A DNA stretch of 64,000 nt. Source: Pseudoscleropodium purum. Taxonomy: Eukaryota; Streptophyta; Bryopsida; Hypnales; Brachytheciaceae. Location: contig OZ017795.1 in NCBI GenBank assembly GCA_963969395.1, positions 9,610,001-9,674,000 on the forward strand, read 5' to 3'. Shown here piece by piece: positions 24,701 to 38,300 of the stretch (the first letter of the stretch is position 1; each line of letters starts with the position of its first letter). The notes beneath the pieces were generated by a model. The model saw nothing but the letters and a program-made list of their open reading frames with translations, was not told the origin of the DNA and searched no databases. Made by a program: the position numbers and the translations under genes.

Positions 24701-26774
24701 CACATGCAACACTTGGATAGGCGAGGATGTCACCGAACGGCACTCGAAGTTTGTAAGCTGTTGCTCTCGCTGGACTCGGATGACCCCATGGGGGCACTGT
24801 TTTGTATTGATTATTTTGCGGTCAGGGCCGACCAGTACCAGTGGTTGCAGAGATTTGTACACGAGTATGGGACTGATCGATCACTTTCTTTGCTGCCGAG
24901 TTTTTCCTTGTCGCTTGCATTGGCGCAGTTTCATATTGAAAGCCAAGGGTCGGCTTCTAGCTCTACCAGGTACTTTCACAACTCTAATACCGTGAAATGT
25001 TTCAATGAAATTTCGGGTTGGTAACCTTCGTGATGCTTTCCAGGCCCTTGTGAATGATAGTCGTTCAGTATTTGGGCTAGTTTGTACCATTGAGGCTCTG
25101 GAGGAGGGAACCTAGCATGCCACGCAGATGAAGACCCCATCCCGGCTGCAGGGATCTCTTCAAAGACCTCCTAAATCACAAAATTCATGGTGTGGAGTGA
25201 GTAGGGTTTGTGATAAGTTCGGAATGGCTGCTTGACCATGCAGACCGTTTTGCTAGGGTCTGATAATCTTTAACAGAAAGGGTTTCATTTTTAGCGATTA
25301 AACGGTATCAGATATAGGCTTGGTGTCTAGTTGAATGATGGTTCAGATGTTGGATCATCGTTTGTTCAAGCTTGAAAGAAGTTTTAACGTTAGAAATATG
25401 TTTGTGGGTTATGGTAATTGACCACTAGCTTCCAGAGTGGACTTTTGTAATTTTTAGCTTGGGCAGTTAGGTGTTAAGTTGACTATGTTTAGTTGATATT
25501 TTTGTCAAATCATGTCTTATGAAATTAATCTTGTCTCTATCAGGAAATCGAGTGGCAAATCATCATCACTGCGCAAGCCATCGGAAGCTTCACTAGAAGA
25601 AGAAGAGTCCTCGATGGAGCTATTGCAACAGGCATTGATGCTGCACCCTGCCTTATTGAAGAAAATAGTGGAGAAGGCACCCATCAAAGAGGATGCTGCC
25701 TGGACCAAGATTGTGAAGCACCACCACTTCAGCAAAGTTTCGTCAGAGAGTCCTACTCTTGAGCACCTAATCAACATTTACATAGCTAGGAACTATTTAG
25801 TTTGGAGGGCTCCTGATGTTCAAGCGTGGCTGAAGGAGGGCGCCCAAGCTGTGGTCGGCATCTCTGACAGGGCAGCATCAGGGAATGGTGGATTGGAAAT
25901 TGCCAACTGGGCCTGTGTTCGCAAGGAGGCTTTTCCAGCAGACGAAAATCAGTAAGTGCTCCTGCTGGTCAAACTGATCGGAGTAATCTTACCTGCAGCA
26001 AAGTCGTTGATATTCATGATTCTTAAGGTAGAAAGCCCTGTTTGGCTATCTACTATCGGACCTCATTTGACCTTTCATTTGGTTTAACATCATGCTTCTT
26101 GAATAAATGAACTTTTCGGACACAATGCGAAGGTGGATGTAGATGAAAGCTTCAAGTGACAGTAATTGAGCATCTACAATAGGAACTTCTACCTTTTGAG
26201 TAGGGCCATAGTATGTACATTTGTAAAAAGACTAAGGTGGTCACATTAAGGTCTTGATTTTCTATTAGTAGAATGTGGTCACAGTAAGGTCTGGATTTTC
26301 TATTTGTTTTAAATAAATATTGTGGGCACAATAGATGAATTAGATGTTCATTATACAGCACTTTTTTTGCAGGTTTTGAGGTGGCTTAGTGGCTAGTAGA
26401 GCAGCACCCTTCAAAGTTTCATAACAACCCGTAATTTATCGAATAACCAGTGCTCCTTTTCCATTCTTTCTCATTGTCATTAACATGTGTTTCTGTGCGG
26501 GATTGTGCTCAGTTATAGGCATCTGCTAGTGTCCGACTTCTCGGATTCAGCACCAACGCTACCTCCGGAGGAGCTGCAGCAGTTCTTTGCAGGCAGGCCA
26601 GGGAATGGGCCAGTGCCCATGGCCATGGGTCCTGAGGATGTCATGGCTGAAGCTGCTGTGCAAGGAAGGCAGTTGGAAGACCAAAACACGCTTATGTTGT
26701 TCTTTCAATCGTTTCTGCCTTGGTTCAACCATGGAGTGGACTTACATGGCCAAGATCCACGTCCTGAAGGGTGA
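21771..26774 (+). CDS. TCF25: TCF25 / Nulp1 / Rqc1 family protein
   Basis: Six exons join in phase: 21771-21914, 22947-23214, 23685-23952, 24400-24969, 25544-25951 and 26513-26774 (1,920 nt, 639 aa). The N-terminus has NLFNLLGSE running into an acidic stretch and a Lys-rich stretch (exon 2). Family blocks follow: DPFEILGVNPRYLRAEDELR, HWPRPEGGLSMECVE, FSSSYKEVQKRYEECSASHD, HPYHIDSLLTLAELYRHMGE and WHPWFNVTTGRCRLDF. The family includes yeast Rqc1, part of the ribosome quality control complex that handles stalled 60S subunits; animal TCF25 is also called a transcription factor. The length is usual for plants. The first intron has a GC donor (GAG|GCAAGC) with a normal TCAG acceptor; the only other reading would end the protein after 57 codons. 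The end is Pro/Gly-rich (FNHGVDLHGQDPRPEG). Confidence 0.9.
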
Positions 26775-29700
26775 GCCTTTGACTCCAGTTGGCATGCATG
26801 ACTTTATGTTAGAAACTCCTAAATCAGCGACACTTTTTCTGGTTACAATATCTCGGTGGTCAAATGACCAAAAAAGTTTGGTGAGATTATTAGCAAACTC
26901 GAAAGAAATGCAACCAGTGGTTTTGTAATGTATAGATGCTCTAATCATATTTTACAAATTTCAACTTGACAACATAGGGTTTGCTATACATAAGACTAGA
27001 TTCAGACCTTGAATGTTACACCCTTGAAGCACAAAATGTCTCAACTTGTCATTGGTTGCTTCAAAACACTCCTCACCTCTCACTAGTTGCTCTTGAAAAG
27101 TGGTTTTGAGTCATGGATGTGTTCATTGAAGGCCATTTTTTTGGTGGTGGAGAATGGAAAGTGTTGCAATTTAATTTGAATTTTAACACTTAGTTTCATG
27201 ATTCTAAATAAAAATTTTTGGCAAATTAGAGATATTTGAAAACTCGTGGTAAGTTTGATGTTACTATATAATTTAGTGTTTTTATCCAATTTGGTATGCA
27301 TGCATTGGAGGGAATTGAATTGGTTGTCCAATTTCGAATAGAAAGTAGTAAATGTTAACAAATTGATGACATTTTATCAAAGAGAATTGTGAATTGCTAG
27401 TGCTATAAGTGTGGAGGATACGTCTAAAAATTCCTTTATAGAATTGAATAGTATGGAATTGCAAAACTACAACACCACACAAAGGAATTGTAGCAACAAT
27501 CTTTACAAAGGCAATGCCTAAGGACAATTTCAAAGTCAAATATTTTGGTTTAGCTACAAACCAATAGGAATTTAAAGAAGAAAATATATTTATTTAATCT
27601 AATATGAAGGAATAATGTTGATTTTTTTGGTAATAACTTGAAATTGTATAGTGGCCTCCTGAATAGCAAAATTATGTGAAATTTTCCATTTTTATAGTTT
27701 TGACCCCAAAAAATTGAGTTTCTCTAGTGAAAAATGAATGACTAGTGTAGGTAGATACATCAGCCTCTATATGTTCAATCATTTATAAGGTGGATGATGG
27801 ATATTTCAAAAAGTGTACTTCATCCAATTGATATTCATTGTAGGTGTAGGATGCGTCATTTCTACATATGTATAGAACTGACTTTGGAGATGTACACATA
27901 GTATAGATGGCGGTTTAAGGTCAGTGGTATATTTGGGTGTACTAAGTACTTACCTTAATAGCAGAACAAAAAGCCATGTTGGAACTTTTGAAAATTTGGA
28001 TGAATGAAAATTTGTCATCTTCTGCTGTCCCTTATAATTACTCTAGTCATTGTTTAGTTTTTGAACTTTGGAGAGTTCTAGAGTTAAGGAATTTTAGAGT
28101 AGATCATATGCAAGTATGAGGTGATAGAAAATTTCCCCATGTAAGAAGACAAGAAATATGAGGATAGTAAAATTCTCAAAATTTTTAAAAACTTGTCAAA
28201 CCTGAGAAACACTTTTAGAACCAAACTTTGTTCCTTAATAACTTTTGCATACAATATCCAAATGCCACATTCTCTGGTGTATTGGAACTTCCTTTCACTT
28301 GGCAACAAGAACATATGAAAATCTGACCAATCTAATAATAATAGCAAATAGGCTCAGTAGCAATAAGTGGCGGTTTGGGGAGTACCTACCTTACTCACAG
28401 CTGGTGGAAAGGGAAAATGCAAGTATCGGAGCATGTCAAGCTTTCAGCAAAATTTTGGTGTGTCCGAGGTCCTAAACATGAAGAAATGAAGTTTTACTGT
28501 TTTAGAATAGACGTGGGGCAGTGGTGGTCCGACCAAGCTTTTTGGTTTTTGCTTCCAAGTAAAAAATATAACGAATGTTCTAGAAAATGGGTTGAAGAGA
28601 GCTGCCAGCATTCTCTAGCTAGAAAGGAGTCACAAAATGAAGGAACTGTACGCTGATGAGCCACGTGCCACGAAGACGAAAAAGAAAGCAGAATTTCTAA
28701 AACAAGGAAGACGGGAATGCAACCAATTGTGCACTAGAATGTGCGAGGTCAATTGTAGCAAGGAATGTAAGTTAGAGATTGACGGAAGCTTTGCATACGA
28801 TGTCAGAAAGTCCATCTATTTTTTCCACTATTTGCAACTTAGTCAATTCTTGAGTTATTAGTGCGGGCACGCCAGTTGTGTGGTCGCATATTCGAAGCCG
28901 GGCCATCTGTACGGGCATCGATCCGCTACCTGACTCCTACTATCCCTTCCTCCGAAAGCTTCACCACTGCATTGCAACCTCCACCAGATAAATTAGCTGG
29001 CAGAAATGTCGTTGGGTGATTCGGAGTCCCATTCTTCTCGTATGCACAGCTATTTTCCTCTTGTTTTTTTTTCGGTGCACCTACATGTCCGCATTCACGG
29101 CATCTCCTCTCACCAGAGGTGTCATGTTGTCCGTGAAGGTCAACGGCCAATTGATCTTGGACAAACCTCATGATCTGCTTCGACTCTACATTGATATCCA
29201 TCTCTCTTGCATCGGCCTACTCTTTCGGAGCTAATCTTACAGATCCTACAGTAATATAACTTGCTGCATCGACAACTCCTGTTTCACTACATTGCTCTTG
29301 AAATTGTCATGCCTTTCCAGGCCGGCCTCGTTCGACTTCTGCAATGAGTCGTGACGTTCCAGGGTTCAATGGCCGACTAACTTACTTGTGCCTCAATCGT
29401 ACTTCGTAAGTTTAAGTTCTAGTAAGCCGAGGGCAAAGCTTGCTAAACTGTGAATTGATTTGAACGATTGGGTATGCGACACGTGGCATGGCTCTCAATA
29501 CGCCATTGACGGACGGCAGATTGACCAATGACGGGGAACCTGACGGGGAAAGGACACGGATGGTGCCCGTGCGTCAGAGTTTCAACTGAATGTTCCGGAA
29601 CGCTTACAAGTCGGTCACGGTCTTGGTCTTGGTCTTCGATCGGTCGTCGGGGAGCCGAAGTTACTGACTCACAGTCCGGGGATTTCTGTAGAAAAATCGG

Positions 29701-29930
29701 ACAGTTTCTATGTTTCATGTGAGCCCTTCTTTCCCGATTGCTCATCACTCGGATCGAAGCTAGCTTGCTCGATCCTGGAGGAGTATTGCCTCTCGATCTT
29801 TACAAGAGGCTTTTCTTGTCGATCAGTCACTCATCAGTCGACTTGCATTGCTAGCGTCTGCTTTGGGTGGTGATCTTTAGATTCTTTACTTTCTTGCACT
29901 ATCAAGTTGTTGGACGAGAGTGTAAGAGTT
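26775..29930. other. Intergenic DNA between TCF25 and the quinone oxidoreductase
   Basis: About 3.1 kb without a supported gene. About 27850-27985 is a diverged copy of about 172-300. A frame at 28637-28861 has a Cys-rich stretch (RRECNQLCTRMCEVNC) but no known domain. From about 28.9 kb the base composition rises towards the promoter of the next gene. Confidence 0.4.
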
Positions 29931-32900
29931 ATGGCGAGTGCACAGAAGATGATGCGTGCAGTGCAGTACTCCAAGTTTGGAGGCGGAGCTTCAGGCCTGG
30001 AGGTAGCCCATGTCGATGGTTTGGAATTATATTGAAAAGATTGAAGTTAGTGTCAATTGGATTTTGCAATCGGAAAATGGATAGAATTGAATTGCAGAAG
30101 CGAGTTTAATTTTTGTTAGTTGGACAGGTTTAGGTTTGAGTTTTTAGTATAACAGTGCAATTTTTTGCCTTTTTTGGTTTGGGAATTGCGCGTTTCGTGA
30201 CATATATCCTTGTAAGTTGTCGTAAAAGCTGGTGCGTGTGTATGTGCTGTAGTTAGTGTCACATTAAGCCCACGCGGGTTGATATTGCAGGGTTTGAGTA
30301 GGACCTTAAAAGAACAGACTCTTATGAAACTTTTTTTTTAATTGAATTAAAAGGCGCAAACACATTACTTAAGGAAAGAAGTACAATTCACTGCCTCAAG
30401 ACCCCAGGGCCAGAGACAGGCAGGTGAAAACCGAGGATAAGACTAGATCGGTTGTAAAATTAAGCCTCTATCAGAAGGCCTACTCTTATGAAATTTGTTT
30501 GCGTTGAAGAATGGTAGCAAGCGTATTTCTCTATCTGCTGAAGTTAAGTTTCATTCGCCATGGCCGCTTTAGTAACCACCTTGACTGTTCTCTTCAGTTT
30601 CAGCATGAATTTTAGAGAAATTTTCTAGTAGTAGAATGCGGTCGTTAGCAAGTCTTTAAAATGTTTGCCAGTTGTTTTTTCCTGAACTAATTGAGACGAC
30701 GTTCTTGAACTTCGTGCAGCATGTGGAAGTACCAGTGCCGACGCCAGCAAAGGACCAGGTTCTGGTGAAAGTTGAGGTTGCCAGTATAAATCCAGTGGAC
30801 TGGAAAGTTGTCCAAAAAGGGGCAATGAAGCTTATTGCGCCGGGCAAGCTTCCGTACATACCAGGTGCGATTAATCGATAACATTCAATTCAATTCGCAA
30901 TCTATGAGTCTATGGAAGCCATTCCTCGAAAGGGTACTGGAATAGAGATTAGAATTGCATGCTTCAACTGCGTAGCAATCAGGTAGCATTCTTTCATTTC
31001 CTGATCTTGACTTCAAGGTATGATTTGAAGACCCTCATAAATCGTAAAGCCTGCAGAGTGGACGAGTAAGTTTGTGAAAAGTCCCGAATGGCCAAGGAAG
31101 GGAATTTCCATTAAATTGGCAAATTTCAGTTACAATGGAAAAGTTCAGTGCAATTGTATTACTCTAAAGTCATACCCACCCTGTTAGTTAAAGGAAAACC
31201 TGATGGTGCATCTCATTTCTGGGAATCGGAAACTCGCTAATTTTAATTGAAATTGCCTTCTAAATAGTAACCCGTCTCACTTAGAGTCTTACTATAGATT
31301 TTTTAAGAAAACGGGGTCCTCATTGACCTTGCGTTTTTGTTAATATACTAGTGTCCTCTATACTTTGGATAGGACTTCGTATACATTATTGAACACCGGG
31401 TCTGCACTGCGTGTCCCTCTCTGCATACTACTCCAGTGCCAAATATTGTTACTAATCGATCATGTAAATTGCAGCTACTGATATGGGGGGTGAAGTTGTT
31501 GCTCTTGGCCCTGGAGTGACATCCTTTGCCATTGGAGACAAAGTATCCTCTTCGTCGGGTCTCCCGGTATGTACTGTGCAGCCACAACTTGTCTTTGTTT
31601 TTAGTCAAAATTCTATATGCGGAACCTAGTATAATTCTGGTCAATAAATCTGATAAATTTGAATTAAGTATGATTGTGCTGGTTGACTTCTAGAATCAGA
31701 GCAAGGGGCTGAATTGTGTTTGTGTAATTGTGGTACATTTTTCTTCGATCAGTTGGGAGGAGCATTGGCAGAGTACGCTGTAACATCCGTCAAAACGACA
31801 GTAAAGCTACCTGGAAACGTATCAGCATTGGATGGGGCGTCCTTAGGATGTGCTGGCTCCACTGCGTTGCAAACTGTGCGTGATTATGGAGGAATCAAAC
31901 TGGATGGGAGCAGTAAAGACAAGAACCTGCTCGTCACAGCTGCTTCGGGTGGTGTGGGAACCTACGCTGTTCAGGTGCAGCATTGATTCTTCCTCAGTCG
32001 CGTGTGTTGTTTTTCCTTTTTTCTTAATTGTGGAATTGGTTTGGATTGGTTATGATGAAGCATAGAGTGAGAACTTTATTTCTCCTCCCTCTTGTTCATG
32101 CTTACACACGGAGAAATATTAGACCTTTTTGAATTGATTAGTCATATCTCAGATATAGCATATGAATCTTGAAAGTAGCTCCTCAAACTTTGAGTCCGTC
32201 TCCTACTCCAAAGAAGAAACAGGCTTAGTATGATGCTCCAAATCTCTGACTTCTTTCTCTTACTAACACACATCCTCGTACATCTTGTGTTCAAGAATTT
32301 TAAAGAAAGAATCCCGCTAGGTGACCTCGATAATTTTAACAGCTCCGTGCGTATAAGCTCCTGGATTTTGACACTTGTGAGCAAGTGAAAGTGGCATGTT
32401 GTTGCACACCATCCTCAGGCATATTGATTTAATCCAAAACATATCCTGTTTGTTAGATGAATAGTGCACTTACAGAAAAAACAAACTTAATCATGCTTTG
32501 TAAGATAGGTGCTCCAAGATTAACATGTGACAAGACCCATACTATTCATTAAATAGGCAATAGACATGTAAGTGAATTCTACCCTTTCTATGTTTTCCAT
32601 GACACTTCACGTGATATATTATTTCTGTGGTTTGATGATCAGCTTGCCAAGTTGGGAGGGGCACATGTGACAGCTACATGTGGACGTCGCAATATTGATC
32701 TGGTCAAAAGTCTAGGAGCAGATGAGGTTTTGGATTACAAAACACCTGAAGGAGAAAAACTAGAGAGCCCTTCTGGAAAGAAGTACGACGTGGTTATTCA
32801 TTGTGCCGGTTCCCCACCCTTCGCCGCCTTCAAATCACAGCTGGCCCACACTGCCAAAGTCGTCGACTTAGCTCCATCTGCGAAGGGCTTTCTTACTTTA

Positions 32901-33346
32901 GGTATGTATGCCGTTTCAAAATGAGCAGAATTACATTTCACAGCCTTCTACTTTTTACAGTCATTTTGGAATCTTGGTTGAGTATTCTTGGTTAACTTTC
33001 CATTCATTTTTGTAGAGTTTACTGTATAATTTGGTACATTTCTTAACCCATTTCTGTAATGAAATTAGCGAAGGTTTTTATTTCAGCAGTTGAAATTGGC
33101 TTTTAATTCATGCCCAAAAATTTCACAGGTTGGCAGACGTTGACATTTTCATCCCAGAAAGTCGTCCCATTCATGCTGAAACCGAGTGCAGGTGACCTTG
33201 CTTTGCTCGCGAATCTCGTCAGCGAAGGGAAGCTGCGAACAGTCGTGGATTCCACAACTCCATTGTCCAAAGCAGAGCAAGCATGGCAGAAACAGAGCGA
33301 AGGTCATTCCTCTGGGAAGGTTTTGGTCACCATGGTTGGAGAGTAA
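29931..33346 (+). CDS. Quinone oxidoreductase-like protein, ceQORH type
   Basis: Six exons join in phase: 29931-30002, 30720-30864, 31475-31566, 31753-31974, 32643-32901 and 33129-33346 (1,008 nt, 335 aa). This is a zinc-free medium-chain dehydrogenase/reductase (quinone reductase branch). The protein starts MRAVQYSKFGGGASGLE and continues HVEVPVPTPAKDQVLVKVE and ASINPVDWK in the GroES-like part. It then has the NADPH-binding loop AASGGVGTYAVQ and the block LGADEVLDYKTPEGEKL. It closely follows Arabidopsis At4g13010, the chloroplast envelope quinone oxidoreductase homologue, which reaches the inner envelope without a cleaved transit peptide. This protein likewise has no obvious transit peptide. 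The likely role is NAD(P)H-dependent reduction of quinones or reactive enones. The start has an in-frame ATG six codons later (KMMRAV); the first is preferred because At4g13010 has a similar short leader. It is convergent with the next gene. Confidence 0.9.
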
Positions 33347-35335
33347 TTAACCATTTCCGTCTCCAAGTAATTAAGTCTTCTCGTGTTATGTTTGAGTTAA
33401 ATATCGTGCAGATATTGCCGATCTATAATGAATGATGTAGAGTGTTGAATGGACTGACTGAGGGGTTTACATTAGTTTGCAAGTGTCTGAGATGTTTGGA
33501 CAATTGGGGACACGAAGCTCTCCTTGTTTGTGAATTTTAGCATCAACGACAGAACGTTACCATTACGAAAGTCGACTTTTGTACAAGTTCTGTCATTCCA
33601 CTGTCAAGGTCTTCGTCACCGTCTGTGATTCCAAATGTGATTTTCATCATTAGCTTCATTTTCTAAATATCCTGCTAAATGTGCCAAAATTTCAAATTTT
33701 ACACTGGTATTCATGTTTTTTTTTAAGCAATAGGTGTCTTTTCAGGGAAGGATTTCTCCGAAACTGAGCTTGTTGTTTTTGGCTTGCTTCTTTCCACTTA
33801 TTCTACGCTTATTTTTCCTTCGATTGCAAACTCGTGGTTCTTAGCCTTCAATCTGTCCATGACCACCACTAAAGTAACCACAACTAAAGCATTTAAATAC
33901 ACATTTGAGAATGGCTTTTATTCGTAAACATTTGTAGTTTTCAATGTTGGATGGCAAATGAAAGATACAGATTCTCTTAACTATTATGTATTTTTTGGAC
34001 ACTGTGTGAATTGACTATGAAATTCAAAGCCTTGATTCAAGGTGTATCGAAAATTGACCATGGGTTCTTATGTCACAAGATTTACATTTATGGAAAGAAA
34101 TTGGAAGTGCCAATTTTGTAATTCGGTTGTAATTAGGTGTGGTTTCTTTAACACAAAATGCATTTTCAAATCTTAGGGGTCACCACATCCTCTTAGTACA
34201 CAAGCAACTACCTGCTTTGCTGTTCAATTTTTGTTTGAATTCAAAATTCCTATTGGAAAAATCAAAATTGAATTTCATGATCTTGTTTTATTCAATCTTT
34301 CTCTTTGGGCCACAAGATGGATAAGAAAGAACTCCAATTACTTTGGAGAGGTTTTTAATTGAATTTGTAAAGGCACCACACAAACATGTTCAGTGAGATA
34401 TATTTCATTGTGTTTGTTGTAAAAAAGCTTTCTAATGAACTCATTACCAAGTTCCAACACATGCATCTCTTTTTCAATACCTCCAGAGTTTGAATTTGAT
34501 TAAGAAATTCAATTTGTTGGGACTTAACTAGTCTAAACGATGCATTGTGCTCCATTGTACATTAAGTTATATACTTATTCTGTACTTATTTACAAGAGTT
34601 CAAAGAAAATCACAACATGAATGATACAAATGGATCTAATAGATATCAAAATTACGAATAGACCTAATAGATACGAAAATTATGGGTTGTTTTCTTGGCT
34701 GCACATGGTGGCTCAAGATTGATCCCACCAACTTTACTGCATTATTTTTTTTCAAAATTAAGTTGACCAAAATACTTGCAGATACTTGCAGAATATTCTT
34801 TGATTGCCATTCTTTAGCAAAAAAATTGTGAATCTGATATTCAATGACCAAAGGGACCACCATCTGTCATCCTCCTTTACATTTTTTTTCCATTCCAGAT
34901 CCCAGTTCATCACACCCATCTTAGAGAAAGGAACATGTACAGTTACACAAGTTCTGTTTCTCATAAACGTGTGCTGAGAGCAATTCTCAGACACCTATTC
35001 ACAATATTACTCAGACCCTCACATTCAAAATTGAGGATCTGAAGATTCAAGTTTCAGCTAATGCTACCTTAGATTACAAGGGACACCGAAAAGAATATGT
35101 TACTAAACTCAACTTACGCTGCACTACTTGTACAAGTTGCTGACGAGCCATAAAGGAAATGGACTCACTAAATGCTAGAACTTCTACTCTCTTTCAATAC
35201 TCAAATCCTCATGTCATATGCAAGAGCTCAAAAATGGTAGATCAAGACCGAGAGAGTGATGACTAGAGAACGGGAAAAAAATTTGATGTAACTCAACTCT
35301 CTGGAGGTAGACTCAGTTGTGTAAGCAATAATTAC
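33347..35335. other. Intergenic DNA between convergent genes
   Basis: Both flanking genes end here, so it should hold two 3' UTRs. No reading frame with a domain and no clear repeat were seen; the middle is AT-rich. Confidence 0.4.
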
Positions 35336-38300
35336 TTAATACAGGGAGTAATAACCAATCCATGTGTAGACAGTTGTAAAGACCACGATGAAGAGGGTTG
35401 GAACCATAGTGTAATTGATGACGTGTTCCACACCAGCTCTTCCTGCAATGGTGATCATCCCATCTGCCAAAGCCCGAGCCAGTGTACCTGCCTCGGTAGA
35501 TAAGAGGCCACAGTTGAACACTCCTCTGGACAGTCGTGGAGACATGACCTTCGACAACAACGACATGTTCACACCTGTGTCACAATTCCAGTCTATTAGT
35601 ATCAGATATCTGGGTTCATTGCTACGCAAGCCAACCAGTGGAAATGTAAAGCGAGCAGCTGAGTCAGTCACGGTAAAAAAATAGAAGGTCTACTTTGGAA
35701 ACTGATAGTCGATTATAGTACCTCTCTAAGCATCAATCTATCGATTAAAACGTAAAATAAGATTCTAGGACGTTTTGTAACCTTCCTAAATGACTTATTT
35801 AACTCCTACAGATACGGATGCAGTCATCATTTATAATTTGAAAACTAAGGATTAACTCTATAATTGGCCAACAAAAAAACATGGCATGACAAATAAAGCA
35901 CCATGTTTTGCAATTACAGAGAAAAGCAGTCATGATACCTTCAAGAACGTTTGTAGAGACAAATATGATAATTGCTGCAGTTACATATTGGTATGTGTTG
36001 TAGGGCAAAAAGGGACCGTAGCACAGGATTGCAATGACACCAACTCCAGTGGAAATTTGTGTCCACAAAACCACCAACCTGCCAACCACGAACCCTCAGG
36101 TTTAGACTAGGCATCTGAACATTTCATTTCCTTGAATTATTTGTAGCTCATTTGATATGATTGTACTTCAAGTAGAATTATTAGCTTGTTCCACTCTCGA
36201 CATTAACTCTGTAACGTAAGGAAGACACCGAGATAAAAGAATGCCGTAGACTACATATAAAAATTCCACTGACGTCAAAGACTTCTTTACAAGAAGTTCT
36301 AGACGTAAGACCAACCTGTCTTCGTAGATATTACTGATGCAGTTTCCAACGACGGCACTGATTGGTAGCACGGTTAAACCTAGAAGTGACAGAAAGATAG
36401 AAACCTGCAATCACAGAACAGCCCCATTGAAAACATTGAAAACTGTACACTATGAACAAAGCAAGCCTAGAACAGAGAAAGCCCTCAAGTAGCAAGGATC
36501 CTCGTAGTTATTAAGAAAATGAGGCAACTATTATCATACAAACTTGTTTAATCATCAAACTGATTTCCGAACAAAATGTATCACTGATAATATCACAAAA
36601 GAGACCTCCTTATTATTATTAATGTTAAGTTAATAGGCATTAGATTCCTAAAATCCACATGCTGGATTTATTTCGTAGTGTAAAGAGAAAGGCGCTAACT
36701 TAATGTCATTGTCATGTTCGAGTCCTCGGCGTTAACTTGATATTATACTGGCAGCATAGATGCATAACGTCAACATTAAATTGACAATAATTTAACATTA
36801 TCATAATACTTATCTAAATTCTATTGGATTAACATAAATTTACAGTTAACAACTAAATATGAACCTTATAGGGGATCTTTTGAGTGAAAGCATTCTAGAT
36901 GAACAAGAAGGCAATAGTAAGCAAATACACAGCAAATATACCTGATAAGTTGACCAATCGAAATAATATGTGGTCAATATGCTGGATTCAGATATGAGAA
37001 GCTCAGAAGCATATTTTAGCATGAAGTAGATCCACAACAAAATTCTGATAGGCATGGTGAGCTCCTTCATGAGTTCGCCAAATGTCTCAACCGCCCTATC
37101 ATCGCCGTAGTCTGAATCGTCCACCTCGCCATCTTCTACGTCTGACACTTGGTCTTTAGGCAAAGTAAGGGTTAATTTATTTGAGGGGGCTCCTGACAAT
37201 GTTGACAACAGAGGCTCGGTCAATGTTGGCCCGGTGCTGCTAGCGAGATTCGTTTCAGAAGCGGGCCCTGAGACGTGTCCAGACGGCGTAGGCCTCTCGG
37301 GCTCCTTGAAAAAGACGATAATGAGGAGTAAATAGCCAGCCCATGCAACTCCCATCACCCATCCTGGAGAAGTCACAAAATTTACTGGCGCTCCAAAAAT
37401 CTGAACAGGGAAAAAACATAGAAGATTGATTAGCAAAGAACAGCTGTTTTGAGGTGAAGCTAGAAGTCAATGATGAAAGAAAACCGCTATAGAGTATTAA
37501 CTCTTAAAAGACGAAGGAGTCGTGGTTTCAAAATGATCATATTTTGAAATCAAAATTCAGATGCGACAAAAGTTTATATCATTAGAATCAGTAAAGGACA
37601 TCGCTTGTTTGGGCCAAAAGGAAATAAAATTGAAGAAAGAAATTCCCCATATGAACCACTCAAAAATGCTAAAACAAAATGAGGCTCAATTTGGGCTTCT
37701 TGGTCCTTCAGGGGTTAGTTACCTTGAAATCGAGTTTACTGAGAATACCAGCAAGAGCAGGTCCAACTGCCATTCCAAGAGCACTGGCGCTCACGAAGGC
37801 TGCAGAGGCACTTGTCAGCTGCTTTACAGGAACATGATCCGAGATGTATCTCCGGTTAATAGCCCTCGCGCCACCCAACCTGAACAATTGAAATCAACAT
37901 CAAACGACCATAATTAATACATTAGTAAAGGATCAATCTGGTAGCTTGAAGCTTGACAATGGAATTCGAATATCGGAAAGGACCTATGCAAGACCCACTT
38001 TACGAGTTTTTTCTTTCATTAGATACTTTGATATGTGCGGATACATAAATTTCGCACAGAACTGTGAATATTCAGACAAATTTCTTGGCTGTGAAGACAA
38101 ATTACATACCCGCACAAAAAGCGGCCGAGTAGAAGAAGCCAAATAGAGTTGAAGTAGAGTGCCAACGCATACATCAAATTGCCAACCATCAAGATCAGAG
38201 TACTGACTACGAGAGGAGCCGTATAGGAGAAATTCGACCACCAGCTGTAGACAAGCGCAGATACAAGAGCTGCTAAAGGCATGGACCCGATGATCACTCC

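Noticed and set aside
26360..26430. tRNA- or SINE-like A-box (TGGCTTAGTGG)
   Set aside because: No B-box or cloverleaf follows; it lies in an intron of TCF25 just after an unrelated AT-rich stretch.
28637..28861. Plus-strand Cys-rich frame
   Set aside because: No known domain, no signal peptide and no conserved exon context.
28926..29201. Minus-strand frame with CRECGHVG, like a zinc knuckle
   Set aside because: The Cys/His spacing is wrong and no gag or other domain surrounds it.
36690..36740. tRNA-like 'gttcgagtcc' T-loop motif
   Set aside because: No matching acceptor stem or anticodon arm at the right spacing; it is in an intron of the SPX-MFS gene.
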